The notes beneath the pieces were generated by a model, which was not told the origin of the DNA, made no database searches, and saw only the letters and a program-made list of their open reading frames with translations. DNA of 64,000 nt, taken from the NCBI GenBank assembly GCA_032595685.2, contig CP159373.1:579001-643000 (forward strand). Reading direction: 5' to 3'. Position 1 is the first letter of the stretch. The number at the start of each line of letters is the position of its first letter. Made by a program: the position numbers and the translations under genes. This DNA comes from Candidatus Electrothrix aestuarii (GTDB lineage: Bacteria > Desulfobacterota > Desulfobulbia > Desulfobulbales > Desulfobulbaceae). Positions 32,084 to 42,100 of the stretch are shown piece after piece.

Positions 32084-32863
32084 ATGTATCAAAAGAAAAA
32101 ACAGCTCCGTATCCGTACGCCGGAAGGTATATCTTTTGCCCTTGAACCGGCGAGTCCCCTGATGCGCTTTTTTGCCTGGAGCATCGATACCCTGCTGGTC
32201 ATAGGCATAAGCCTTTTGCTCCAACAGCTCTTTTTCAACCACCTTATCAAAGTCGCACCTGATCTCGGCACAGGCCTCTACCTCTTAGTGACAACAGCGC
32301 TCTACCTCTGCTACGCCATGTGCCTGGAATGGTTCTGGCACGGCCGGACCCTGGGAAAACGTCTTTTCCGTCTTCGAGTGATGGACAGCAAGGGATTTCA
32401 TCTGCAAGCCAGCCAGGTGGTGATCAGAAACCTGCTCCGGGTCATAGATTCGCTACCGCTCTTTTATATGGTCGGGGGGGCCGCCTCCTTTTTTTCCCCA
32501 CTTTATCAACGGCTGGGTGATCGGGTGGCTAATACCGTTGTCATCAAACTCCCCAAATTCAGCAGCCCAGATCTCACAGGAATCGGTGAGCAAAAATTCA
32601 ACTCTTTCCGAGCCTATCCGCACCTAGTGGCCCGCCTGCGCCAAGCCGTCACCCCGGCAGAGGCCGATATAGGGCTACAGGCCCTGCGCAGACGGGACAC
32701 TCTTGATGATCAGGAGCGGACCGCCTTTTTTGACCAGCTTGCAGATCATTTCAAGGCCAAGTGTGCCTTTCCAGAAGAAGCTGTTCACGCCTGTAGCAGC
32801 GAGCAGTATGTCAGGAATGTTGTGGAGGTGTTGTATGGGAGAGGACAAAGTGAAAAGAAGTGA
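32084..32863 (+). CDS. RDD-family membrane protein
   Basis: This 259-aa protein starts 6 bases after the SpoIIM-like gene. The RDD domain shows ASPLMRFFAWSIDTLLVIG, EWFWHGRTLGKRLFRLRVMD and LGDRVANTVVI. It holds three or four helices with conserved Arg/Asp residues. A C-terminal soluble ~75-aa extension (VARLRQAVTPAEADIGLQAL ...) is unusual and helical. That extension is duplicated as a fragment at 45354-45591. It is the last gene of the MoxR operon. Confidence 0.85.
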   Translation: MYQKKKQLRIRTPEGISFALEPASPLMRFFAWSIDTLLVIGISLLLQQLFFNHLIKVAPDLGTGLYLLVTTALYLCYAMCLEWFWHGRTLGKRLFRLRVMDSKGFHLQASQVVIRNLLRVIDSLPLFYMVGGAASFFSPLYQRLGDRVANTVVIKLPKFSSPDLTGIGEQKFNSFRAYPHLVARLRQAVTPAEADIGLQALRRRDTLDDQERTAFFDQLADHFKAKCAFPEEAVHACSSEQYVRNVVEVLYGRGQSEKK

Positions 32864-33181
32864 ATTATTCCTTGTCATTGTGTCTATATGGTTATCGCCA
32901 GGCACTGACCTCCGTTCAACGGCATCGTTGTAAGCTATGGTCATTCCCATTCACTGTTACTGGCCGAATTCAGACCACAAAATACTGCCAGCCTCTCCCG
33001 CTTCATCTCAAGGATATAACTTCTCAAGCCTTGGCATCTTCTCTGCTTAATCGACCTTAGGGAGCTGGAAAATAATATTTGTTCAATTAACCTGAACCAC
33101 CTGTTGGATAGCTATTTAAAAACTTATTTTTCAACATGTTAATACCACTTACAGGCGATTGATCTAAGCTATTTTGGATGA
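32864..33181. other. Intergenic region, nothing recognised
   Basis: About 320 bases between the MoxR operon and the small minus-strand ORF. Plus-strand frames of 60-75 codons cross it but lack ribosome-binding sites and show no family features. No hairpin followed by T residues was found for terminating the MoxR operon. Confidence 0.5.
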
Positions 33182-33376
33182 TTATTTCCTTCCATCTCCC
33201 TTATCCTGAACCTTTGTCGGCGGAGTTTCTTTTTTACCCTCGTCTCCTGTCTTCTGGTTGCAAGATGTCTTGCCGAAAACTTTTTTGATCCTGCTCATAA
33301 TTTGATGACAAGTTCCTTCTGCGCGATCTGTTATACTTGGACCTAAATCCTGCAATTGAGCTATAACTACAAACAC
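33182..33376 (-). pseudogene. Small ORF whose 5' end lies in a MITE
   Basis: The 64-codon minus-strand frame begins inside the MITE (33342-33529). Only its last ~53 residues (GPSITDRAEGTCHQIMSRIK, then a Lys/Gly-rich tail) precede the element in native DNA. The Met used is supplied by the MITE, so the native 5' end has probably been displaced. It may be a third small envelope protein following the DUF948-like and YtxH-like genes. No family is recognised. Confidence 0.4.
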
Positions 33377-33529
33377 GATATTTAGCTGTGTTGATAGATA
33401 AAATAGCTCTTCAGTCGCCTATTTTTGATTCACCTTTTAGGTGAAAGTTAATTTTGTGCAACAAAGCGTACCTCCATGAAACTGCGAACTTTGCACTGAA
33501 AGGCCAAAATGTTAATTGCAGGATTTAGG
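33342..33529. mobile_element. 188-bp MITE with 16-bp perfect TIRs and 5-bp target duplication
   Basis: The ends are CCTAAATCCTGCAATT (33342-33357) and its exact reverse complement (33514-33529). TTGGA flanks both sides (33337-33341 and 33530-33534). The interior has no gene. The CC-starting ends and 5-bp duplication would fit an IS1380-like transposase acting in trans; that assignment is from memory and tentative. It sits between the DUF948-like gene and a small truncated ORF. Confidence 0.82.
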
Positions 33530-33537
33530 TTGGATGC

Positions 33538-33963
33538 TCATTCATTGCGATTTCTCCTGTGTTGCGATTTTTCAGAATGTGATTTTTTGCCATGCAGACT
33601 GCCGGAAACGGCTTCGACACCCCGTCGAAGGCTGCCGATGACTGCGGCCAGCTGAAACAGGGTTTCTTCAAGCCCCGGTTTAACCTCCGACTGAAACGCT
33701 CTCATCCAATCAGCCATGTCGTGGAAGGTTTCAATGCTGTCCTCAATCCGTTCCGTCTGCTCCTGAACGGATCGGACAAGACCTTTGACCCCACCGGAAA
33801 CCAAATCGACTTCATGACTGACTGAAGCAAGCAGCTTTTCCGCTTCGCGGGCGGTCCGACGAACCTGCACAAGGGCAAGAATCTCAACAACAGCCCTCAT
33901 CACCATGACCGCCGCAATGACCGTAACGCTGATTGCCAGCAGTATCTCCAGAGGTTCAGACAC
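33538..33963 (-). CDS. DUF948-like single-span coiled-coil protein
   Basis: This 141-aa protein has one N-terminal helix (ILLAISVTVIAAVMVMRAVV) followed by a long amphipathic/coiled region (LASVSHEVDLVSGGVKGLVR and onward) and a basic tail. This matches the general layout of DUF948 proteins, which often precede or follow YtxH proteins, as here (9 bases after the YtxH-like gene). Role probably in envelope stress. Its stop is immediately next to the MITE target duplication, so the native 3' context is altered. Confidence 0.7.
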   Translation of the reverse strand: MSEPLEILLAISVTVIAAVMVMRAVVEILALVQVRRTAREAEKLLASVSHEVDLVSGGVKGLVRSVQEQTERIEDSIETFHDMADWMRAFQSEVKPGLEETLFQLAAVIGSLRRGVEAVSGSLHGKKSHSEKSQHRRNRNE

Positions 33964-33972
33964 GACGGATAC

Positions 33973-34287
33973 TCAGTTTTTCTTTTCGTCGCTGCCTGTC
34001 AAAAGCTCTTTCGCCTTCTGGCGGGCCTCTGAAAGATGTCGTTCAGCCTCTTTCTTCAACGTTTTTGCCTGCTGTTCGGCTTCCTCTATGATATTCTTGG
34101 CCTTGGTGCTGACATCAGCGTACATTTCCTTGGTGTCCTCCACCGCATTACCGCCTTTTGTCCTGAGATCCGCACGCATTCTTTTTCCCGATTTCGGGGC
34201 AAGGAAAATGCCCGCTAATGCGCCCAGCGCACCGCCCATCAAAAAAAACAGCGCAAAATGACTGGGGTGTTTCCTATATTCTGACAT
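33973..34287 (-). CDS. YtxH-like protein
   Basis: This 104-aa protein has a Gly-rich N-terminal helix LMGGALGALAGIFLAPKSGK, the defining motif of YtxH, then RMRADLRTKG and a long charged coiled coil (AKNIIEEAEQQAKTLKKEAE). A good ribosome-binding site (AAGGAGAAG on the minus strand) precedes ATG 34287. It forms a two-gene unit with the DUF948-like gene. It is a general stress/envelope protein family of unclear mechanism. Confidence 0.82.
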   Translation of the reverse strand: MSEYRKHPSHFALFFLMGGALGALAGIFLAPKSGKRMRADLRTKGGNAVEDTKEMYADVSTKAKNIIEEAEQQAKTLKKEAERHLSEARQKAKELLTGSDEKKN

Positions 34288-34571
34288 AATCTTCTCCTTT
34301 CCGCTCCCTGAGCGAATGTGATCAGCAATGAGTCCATTGCTGAGATTGTTTCTCTAACGCTTCTTGCAATGAATGCAAGAATACAACTGTTTTTGCAGGA
34401 TAGGGGCCGGTTTGCCGGATAAACAAAAAGCTGTTGTATAAAGAGGAGTTGCTTGATATTTGAAACACAAAGGAAAGATACTACAGCGGTGTCGGCCTCA
34501 ATATTTGACCGAAAGCCTCGGCATGTTGAGGGGCAAGGGAGGAAGGACGGGCTGTGCTGAAAAACGGATGA

Positions 34572-36056
34572 TCAGGTTTTAGGACGGCAGATGCCGAGCT
34601 TGTGCATTCGTGCCCGTAAGGTGCTGGCATTGATGCCAAGAATCACAGCCGCACCGTCCTTGCCCTCAATGCGCCATCTGGTTTCAGACAGAATTTTCAT
34701 GATTTGATGCCGTTCCGTCTCTTCCAGCGTCCGCTCATCAGACGATGCAACAGGAAAAATGGGGAAGAGCATCTTCAGCTCGTCGGTCAGATAAAGCACT
34801 GGGCCGGAGCAGAGAATCACCGCCCGCTCAATAACACCTTCCAGCTCGCGGATGTTGCCTGGCCAGGGATAGTCCTGCAAGGCTCTGATCGTTTCTTTGC
34901 GGACAGAAGTGATGTTTTTCCCCAGCTTTTTGGCATACCGCTCGGCAAAGGCATGAACCATCAGCGGAATATCTTCTTTCCGCTGCCGCAGGGGCGGCAC
35001 TGTGAGGGGGAACACACTGAGCCGATAGTACAGGTCTTGGCGGAATCTGCCCTTGCTGGCCTCTTCCTCAAGATTGCGGTTGGTGGTAGCCACCAGCCGC
35101 ACATCCACTTTGACGGTGCGGGACGATCCCAGCCGTTCAAACTCATTATGCTGGATGACCCGGAGCAATTTTGCTTGCAGTTCAAGCGGCAGCTCGCCGA
35201 TCTCATCCAAGCAGAGGGTGGAGCCGTCGGCAATTTCAAATCGGCCCAGCTGCTTGCTGTCAGCCCCGGTGAAAGCCCCTTTCTCCCGCCCGAACAGTTC
35301 GCTTTCGATCAGATTGCCGGGCAGTGCCGCGCAATTGACCGTAATCAGCGGACGTTCTCGGCGCGGACTCATGTCGTGGACGGCGGCAGCGATCAGCTCT
35401 TTGCCCGTGCCGGTCTCGCCGAGAATCAGCACCGTGGTGTTGCCGGGCGCCACCTGCTCGGCCATGCGGAGAACATCGCTGAGCCCACTGCTTTGTCCGA
35501 TGATTTGCCTGCACTGATGCTTCAGCCGCAGTTCCCGGCGAAAATAAAAATTTTCAGCCTCAACCTGTTCTTTCAGTACGCTGATTTCCGCCAAAGCCGT
35601 CTGAAGTTCAGCCGTCCGCTCCTCCACCCGCTGCTCCAGTTCGGCACCGGCTTGCTGCAAAGCCGTTTCGATCCGTTTCCGTTCGGTAATATCGCGGATG
35701 TTGCATTGAATCACTTCATCCTGACCAGCCTGATAAATATTGCTGACAAACTCCACGGCAATCAGCCGTCCGTCTTTGGTCTCAAGCGGCAGATCATTGT
35801 AGCGGACATATCTTTTTTGCTTCAGTTCGGAAAACGCGGCCTTTGAAGCATCAATATCTTTGAACGCCCCTATCTCCCAAAGATTTTTTCCTAAGAAATC
35901 CTCACGGGAATACCCCAGCATTTCCGTCAGAAAGGGATTCACATCCGTAATCTTGCCGGTCTCGGCATCAAGGATCAGGACGCCGTCTCTGGCCGCTTCA
36001 AAAAGCCGCCGATAACGGATTTCTGAAGATTGCATGTGTTGTTCGCTCTGTTTCAT
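34572..36056 (-). CDS. PAS-domain sigma-54-dependent transcriptional activator
   Basis: The 494-aa protein starts with a PAS sensor domain at ~12-130 ([20 protein letters not shown], ending IRDITERKR). A coiled coil follows at ~131-175, then the sigma-54 AAA+ domain at ~185-420 with Walker [10 protein letters not shown], the GAFTGA loop contacting sigma-54, Walker [13 protein letters not shown] and [13 protein letters not shown]. The C-terminus is a Fis-like helix-turn-helix ([20 protein letters not shown]). There is no receiver domain, so it is not a classical two-component regulator; the PAS domain presumably senses a ligand or redox state. Target genes are not evident here. Confidence 0.93.
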   Translation of the reverse strand: MKQSEQHMQSSEIRYRRLFEAARDGVLILDAETGKITDVNPFLTEMLGYSREDFLGKNLWEIGAFKDIDASKAAFSELKQKRYVRYNDLPLETKDGRLIAVEFVSNIYQAGQDEVIQCNIRDITERKRIETALQQAGAELEQRVEERTAELQTALAEISVLKEQVEAENFYFRRELRLKHQCRQIIGQSSGLSDVLRMAEQVAPGNTTVLILGETGTGKELIAAAVHDMSPRRERPLITVNCAALPGNLIESELFGREKGAFTGADSKQLGRFEIADGSTLCLDEIGELPLELQAKLLRVIQHNEFERLGSSRTVKVDVRLVATTNRNLEEEASKGRFRQDLYYRLSVFPLTVPPLRQRKEDIPLMVHAFAERYAKKLGKNITSVRKETIRALQDYPWPGNIRELEGVIERAVILCSGPVLYLTDELKMLFPIFPVASSDERTLEETERHQIMKILSETRWRIEGKDGAAVILGINASTLRARMHKLGICRPKT

Positions 36057-36121
36057 GCTGTCTCGGATAAAAGAAAAGAGCAGCCCCTGTGCGTCAGCCT
36101 GACCGTTCTTTGTTGAAGTAA

Positions 36122-39100
36122 TTACAGATTGCAGCCCACAGTCACCTCGACATGATGCTCACGGCGGTCGTCTACAAGCGGGATCATGCCTTGCCGCCGT
36201 CCCGCGCTCTCCACAACGACTCCGTCTGCCGTTACCTGAACCATCTGCTCCTCCGCCTTTTCATCCACGCTCTTCACGCTCTTTATGGTGATATGATAAA
36301 TCGTCTCACGATAACGGTAGTGGATTTTGTACGACTCCCAATGGTCCGGGATACACGGTGCAATGAACAGATGATCCCTTTCCAGTTGCAGCCCCAGGAG
36401 TGTTTCAACGGTCAGCCAGTACATCCAGCTTGCCGCCCCGGTGTACCAGGTCCAGCCGCCTCGTCCTGTGTGTGGCGAGGCACCGTAAATATCTGCACAC
36501 ATAACGTAGGGTTCGACCTTGTAGCGTTCGATTTCCGCAGGCCCGCTGCCGTGATTGACCGGATTAATCATGGCGAATAATTCCCAAGCCCGTTTCCTGT
36601 CCCCCATCATGGCAAAGGCCATCGTGGTCCAGATCGCGGCATGGGTATATTGGCCGCCGTTTTCGCGGACCCCGGGCACGTACCCTTTAATATAACCGGG
36701 CTCAAGGTCTGATTTGTCCAGAGGCGGGGCAAGCAGCTGGATCAACCGCGCATCGCACCGCACCAGACGTTTATCCACCGCCTCCATTGCCTGACGGGTT
36801 CGGATGGGGTCGCCGCCGCCGGAAATGACAGCCCAGCTTTGGCTGATGGAATCGATCTGGCATTCATCATTGGCAGACGAGCCCAAGGGGGTACCGTCAT
36901 CGAACCAGGCCCGCCGATACCAACCGCCGTCCCAGGCATTGGCTTCAATGTTGCCGTGCAGCAACGCCGCCTGTTCAGTGCAGATTTCAGCAAAGGCCTC
37001 ATCGTTTCGGCTCCGCGCCAGATTGGCAAACAGCTCAAGGTTCTCGTACAGAAACCACCCCAGCCAAACGCTCTCGCCCTTGCCGTCACGACCGACGAGA
37101 TTCATGCCGTCGTTCCAGTCACCGCAGCCCATCAGCGGTAATTGATGTTCACCAAAGCGTAAGCCATGTTTGATTGCACGGACACAATGCTCATAAAGGC
37201 TGGCCTTTTCGGTCGAGCGTTGCGGACAGTCGAAATGAGCCTCCTCTTCTGGATTCAACTCGCGACCTTCCAGAAAATGAACTGACTCATCAAGTACCCC
37301 TGTGTCGCCGCTCGCCAGCACATAACGACAGGTTGCATAGGGCAGCCACAGGTAGTCATCGGAAAAATGGGTACGTACGCCTTGTCCATTGGGCGGATGC
37401 CACCAGTGCTGCACATCCCCCTGAAGGAACTGGCGTTCGGCGCAACGGATTAACTGTTCGCGGGCGAGCCACGGGGCTGCATGGACCAAGGCCATAGTGT
37501 CCTGCAATTGATCGCGAAAACCGTAGGCTCCGCCGGACTGATAATATCCGCTCCGGCCCCAGAGCCTGCTGGACAGTGTCTGATAGATCAGCCAGCCATT
37601 GGCCAGTACGTTCAAGGCGGAATCGGGTGTGTCTACGTTCACCGCGCCCAGGGTGTGGTTCCAGTATTCCCACACTGATTCCAATGCCTGTCGCGCACCG
37701 GCTGAACCGCTGAATCGCCGGATGAAATGCTGTGCTTCATCGGTGTCTTGGGCTGCCCCTAAGATAAAGACGATCTCGCGCTCCTGGCCCTGGACCAGTT
37801 CGATCCGGGTCTGCATCGCGGCACAGGGATCAAATCCTGCCCCTATCCTGCCGGACAAACGCTTACGGCGCAGAGCAGCTGGGTTGGCCAGTGTGCCGTT
37901 GCGGCCGATGAACCCTGTACGGTTTCCGGTCACTGCACGCTCAAGCTCACTGATCTGCACAAAGACGACCCGGCCGCCGCATTCGCGACCATAAGCATTG
38001 CGGGCAAACAACGCCCCGCTGTGCGGATCTGTCTCAGTAACAATGTGCATCAGATTGGTGTGTCGCCATTCACCGAGCACCAACTCCCAATAGCCGGTCA
38101 GTGATAATTGACGTGGACGATTTGAAGTATTACGAAGCTTTATGACTGCAAACTTCACCGGAGCGTCCATTGCAACGTAGGTGAACAGTTCTGAGGAAAT
38201 ACCGGCCTCATCATGCTCAAACACGGAGTATCCGAAACCGTGTCGGCAGACATACCCGGATCGCCCACGGGCTGGCAAGGGTGTCGGTGACCAGAATGCC
38301 CCTGTTTCCTCGTCCCGGATGTAAAGTGCCTCGCCGCTGCTGTCGCAAAGGGGATCGTTGTGCCAGGTGGTTAACCGGAATTCGTGGGCGTTTTCCACCC
38401 AGGTATAGGCACTGCCGCTCTCGCTGACCACGGTGCCGATATGCGGGCTGGCAATGACATTAACCCACGGTGCTGGCGTATTCTGATCTGGTTCAAGGGT
38501 GATAATGTACTCGTGGCCGTCGGGCGTGAATCCCCCAAGACCGTTAAAGTAAATGCGTTCCCGCGCTAACAGCGGATGAACAGTCTCAGCTGCGGGTTGC
38601 TGTAAGGGTGCCAGATTATCCGGCACAGGCCTAGGCGACACACGGCGATTCATCTGCTCGGCCAAGGTCTCGGCGGTATCGGTAAAGATTATGCGGGCGA
38701 CCGTCTGAAACAACACCCGGTCTTCCTCGGAAAGCTCATCAGCGCGCCGGACAAAGACCCCTCCCGGTTTCTCGAACATTTGCGCTTCCTGGCCAGCGTT
38801 GATCAACCCCATGATCCGGTCGTGCAGGACGGCCCGGTAACCGGAGAAATCCTCGTTCACTATCACCAAATCCGCAGTCAGGCCTTTCATCCGCCAATAG
38901 GCATGGGCCTGCAGCATCTGTTTGACCAGATCAATGCGTTTTATGTCGCTGATGTGTATCAGGACAATGGGCAGATCGCCCGAAATGGCAAAGCGCCAAA
39001 GTCCAGACTGACCAAGCCGGTTGCGGGCAATGATGCCGGGTGCGGCACGGCGCAGGGCATTGCTGTAAATGACCGAAGCAGCCAGGCGGCCAAAGACCTG

Positions 39101-42100
39101 TGCATCGACTTCGCTTGCGCCCAGGTTGCGCAAGACCTCCTGGCTATGAAACCATGCCATTTCAAAGGCGCGATCAACAAAATGCCGGTCGCAGTACTTG
39201 TCAAGCAAGGCCAATGCCGCCTCCCGCGTGTCCGCGACACCGGAGATGATCTGTACGGTCGCCGATTTATCAGCAGACAAGGTGATGGTACGGCGGATCG
39301 CCACGATGGGATCAAGCACCGAACCATCAGTATTTGATAACATGGACAGCCCGGTCTTCTCCATGACTACCGGGTTGGCCGGAGTTCGCCCTCGACCGAT
39401 AAATCGGGCGCGGTCCGTCTCAAAAGATGGCTCGTCGGCAATCGTGCCGGGTGCTGCTAACAGGTGAAACATCCACGGCACCTGCTCTCCCGGTGTGCGG
39501 CGGCGGCGAGTGCAGAGGATCGCCTGCCGGTCGGCGAGAATTTCGGTCTGCACAAACAGATTACTGAAAGAACGGTGGGCCAGGTCGGCATTCAACGGTG
39601 CCAGGACAACCTCTGCGTAACTGGTCATCTCGATATGACGAGTACGGTTCGACTTATTCGTGAGCGTAACACGGCGGATCTCGACATCATCTTCAGGAGA
39701 AACGCTGATCTCGGTGTATGCTTCCACGGCCTGATCGCAGCGCCGGTATTCAGCCCGCGCCTGCACAAAAATCGCCTCGTAATGATCCGCCTTGCGCAAT
39801 GTCGGTTGATGTGCGGTTGACCAGTAACGACCGGTGTCGCGATCCCGCAAATAAATAAATGTTCCCCAGCAATCGGCAGTGACATCCTCACGCCAGCGGG
39901 TGACGGCCAGATCTCGCCAGCTGCTGTATCCGCCACCGGCATTGGTCGCCATAACGTGGTATCTGCCGTTGGACAACAGGTGGACTTCAGGTGTCGGCGT
40001 GTCCGGATCAGTAAAGACGCGCATGATCTCCCCTGCTTCAGCCGGGGTGGGATGGGCAGCAGCACTCACTTCGGCTGCGTGCGGGTGCAGGGTGGATTCT
40101 TTTTTCGGCACCCGCTCCTGTAATAATAACTCCGTTGCCCGGACAAGAGGGTCGGACATGAATCGGCGCTGCATCGGCTGATTGAACAATACATGAGCAA
40201 AAGACAGCAGGCTCATTCCCTGATGATGCGCCATGAAGGTACGGACAATGGCATTATTCTTGCCGCGCGGCACCCGGGACGGCGTGTAATCCACCGCATC
40301 GTAGAAGCCATAGCTGCCGAGAAACCCATTGGTTGCCAGCGTCTGCAAATTGTGACACGCTTCCTGCGGCATCACTGTCAGTGCCAATGCGCTGGCATAA
40401 GGAGCAATAACCAGATCGTCTCCCAGCCCACGCTTGAGGCCCAGACCGGGAACACCAAAGGCCCTGTATTGATAGACCTGATGTATATCCGTGGCATTAT
40501 AGCAGGACTCGGAAATGCCCCACGGCACAGCGCGTTGTCGGCCGTATTCTATCTGGCGGGACACTGCGGCCTTACAGGCCTGCGCCAACAAGGTATTTTC
40601 GTAACTCGGCATGATCAGCCCCGGCATGAGGTATTCGAACATTGAGCCGCTCCACGAAATCAGGCTCACATCACCACTATGACTTGTCAGCAATCGACCG
40701 AGTGAGAACCAATGCTTCTGCGGCACCTGTCCCTGGGAAATGAGCAGAAAACTGGCCAGGCGTGCTTCTGATGCCAACAGATCGTAGCAGGCCGGATCGC
40801 TCCGCCGTTCTCCTGTATCGTAACCTATGGTCAGCAGGCAACGTGAGGTATTGTAGAGAAATTCAAAGTCCATTTCCGCAAGTTCGCGGCAACGATGCAC
40901 CAGATCGTCGATAATACTGAGCCGCTTCAACGCGCCCTGAGCGTGCTGTCCTGCGGCTGAGGTTTCCCCGGTCGATGACAGCTCCTCAGTGCTTTCAGAA
41001 CTAACTGCTCGTTCTCCTGCCAGTTCCGTCAATAATTCAGATAACTCCGTCAATGTCGGGATATGACTGAACTGCTGTGCTGCCGGTGCAAAAAATTCCA
41101 GATCATCCCGAAGGGCTTGCACTTGCCGATCGAATGCCTTTGCCCAGTAATAAAGCTCTCCGTCAGTATCAATCTCCGCTGGCAGCCACGAAACCAGTTC
41201 CCCGCCAATACGATACATCTCATCCAACAGGATCGTGGCCGCAGCCAGTGTCCGGGGCTGCTCAGTGAATGTGTGTGAGCGGAGCGTATCCTGTAAAACC
41301 TCCACCTTCTCTTGAAAATCTGCGAGCTGCGAAGAGGAAACCTGCTCGGTTAACTCCCGTTCAACTAAAACCTGTTCAGCTAAGACCTGCAAGGTGTCCT
41401 GTAATCCCGAAAAAGCGTTTAAGGATAACACCGGTTGATGTTTCAACTCGACCAATCCCGCCTGCAAGGTAAGCAGGCTGCCCACCAAGTTGCCGCTGTC
41501 CACCGAAGAGATATATTGCGGACGGAGCTGTTGCAGGGTTCGCGTATCGTACCAGTTGTAAAAATGGCCGCAGTAACGCTCCAGCTTTTCCATGGTGGTC
41601 ACGGTGTTTTCGATCAGCTGCAGGAATTCTCCGGCGGCAATGTAACCGAAATCGTATGCAGCCAGGTTCGCAAGCAAGGACATGCCGATGTTCGTGGGTG
41701 ATGTCCGCGAGGCAATGGCCGGAACCGGATATTCCTGGAAGTTATCAGGCGGCAGCCAGTTATCCTCCGGCCCGACAAAATCCGCAAAGTATCGCCAGGT
41801 CCGCCGGGCCGACATCCGCAGGAAGGACCGTTGCTCATCGCTTACATCCGGTGAGGGCGACACCAGCGGCCTGCTGACCCACCAGCCGACCATTGGCGAC
41901 ACCAGCCAGAGTAACAGAACAGGCGCAGAAAAGAGCAGGTCTGCTGATCGACTGCCCCCGCCGCCCCCAACTACAAAAGCTAAAGCCAAGCCGAGGGCCA
42001 TTGCCAGAACCGGCGCAATCCACATCTCGATAAAAAAATCAGCCCAGGATCGACGCGCGTTGCGACGTGCATAGGATGGTAAATGCCAGAGCAGCAATCC

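Noticed and set aside
34704-35846. 380-codon plus-strand ORF opposite the sigma-54 activator
   Set aside because: Antisense to a gene with unmistakable PAS, AAA+ and HTH motifs; no family features of its own.
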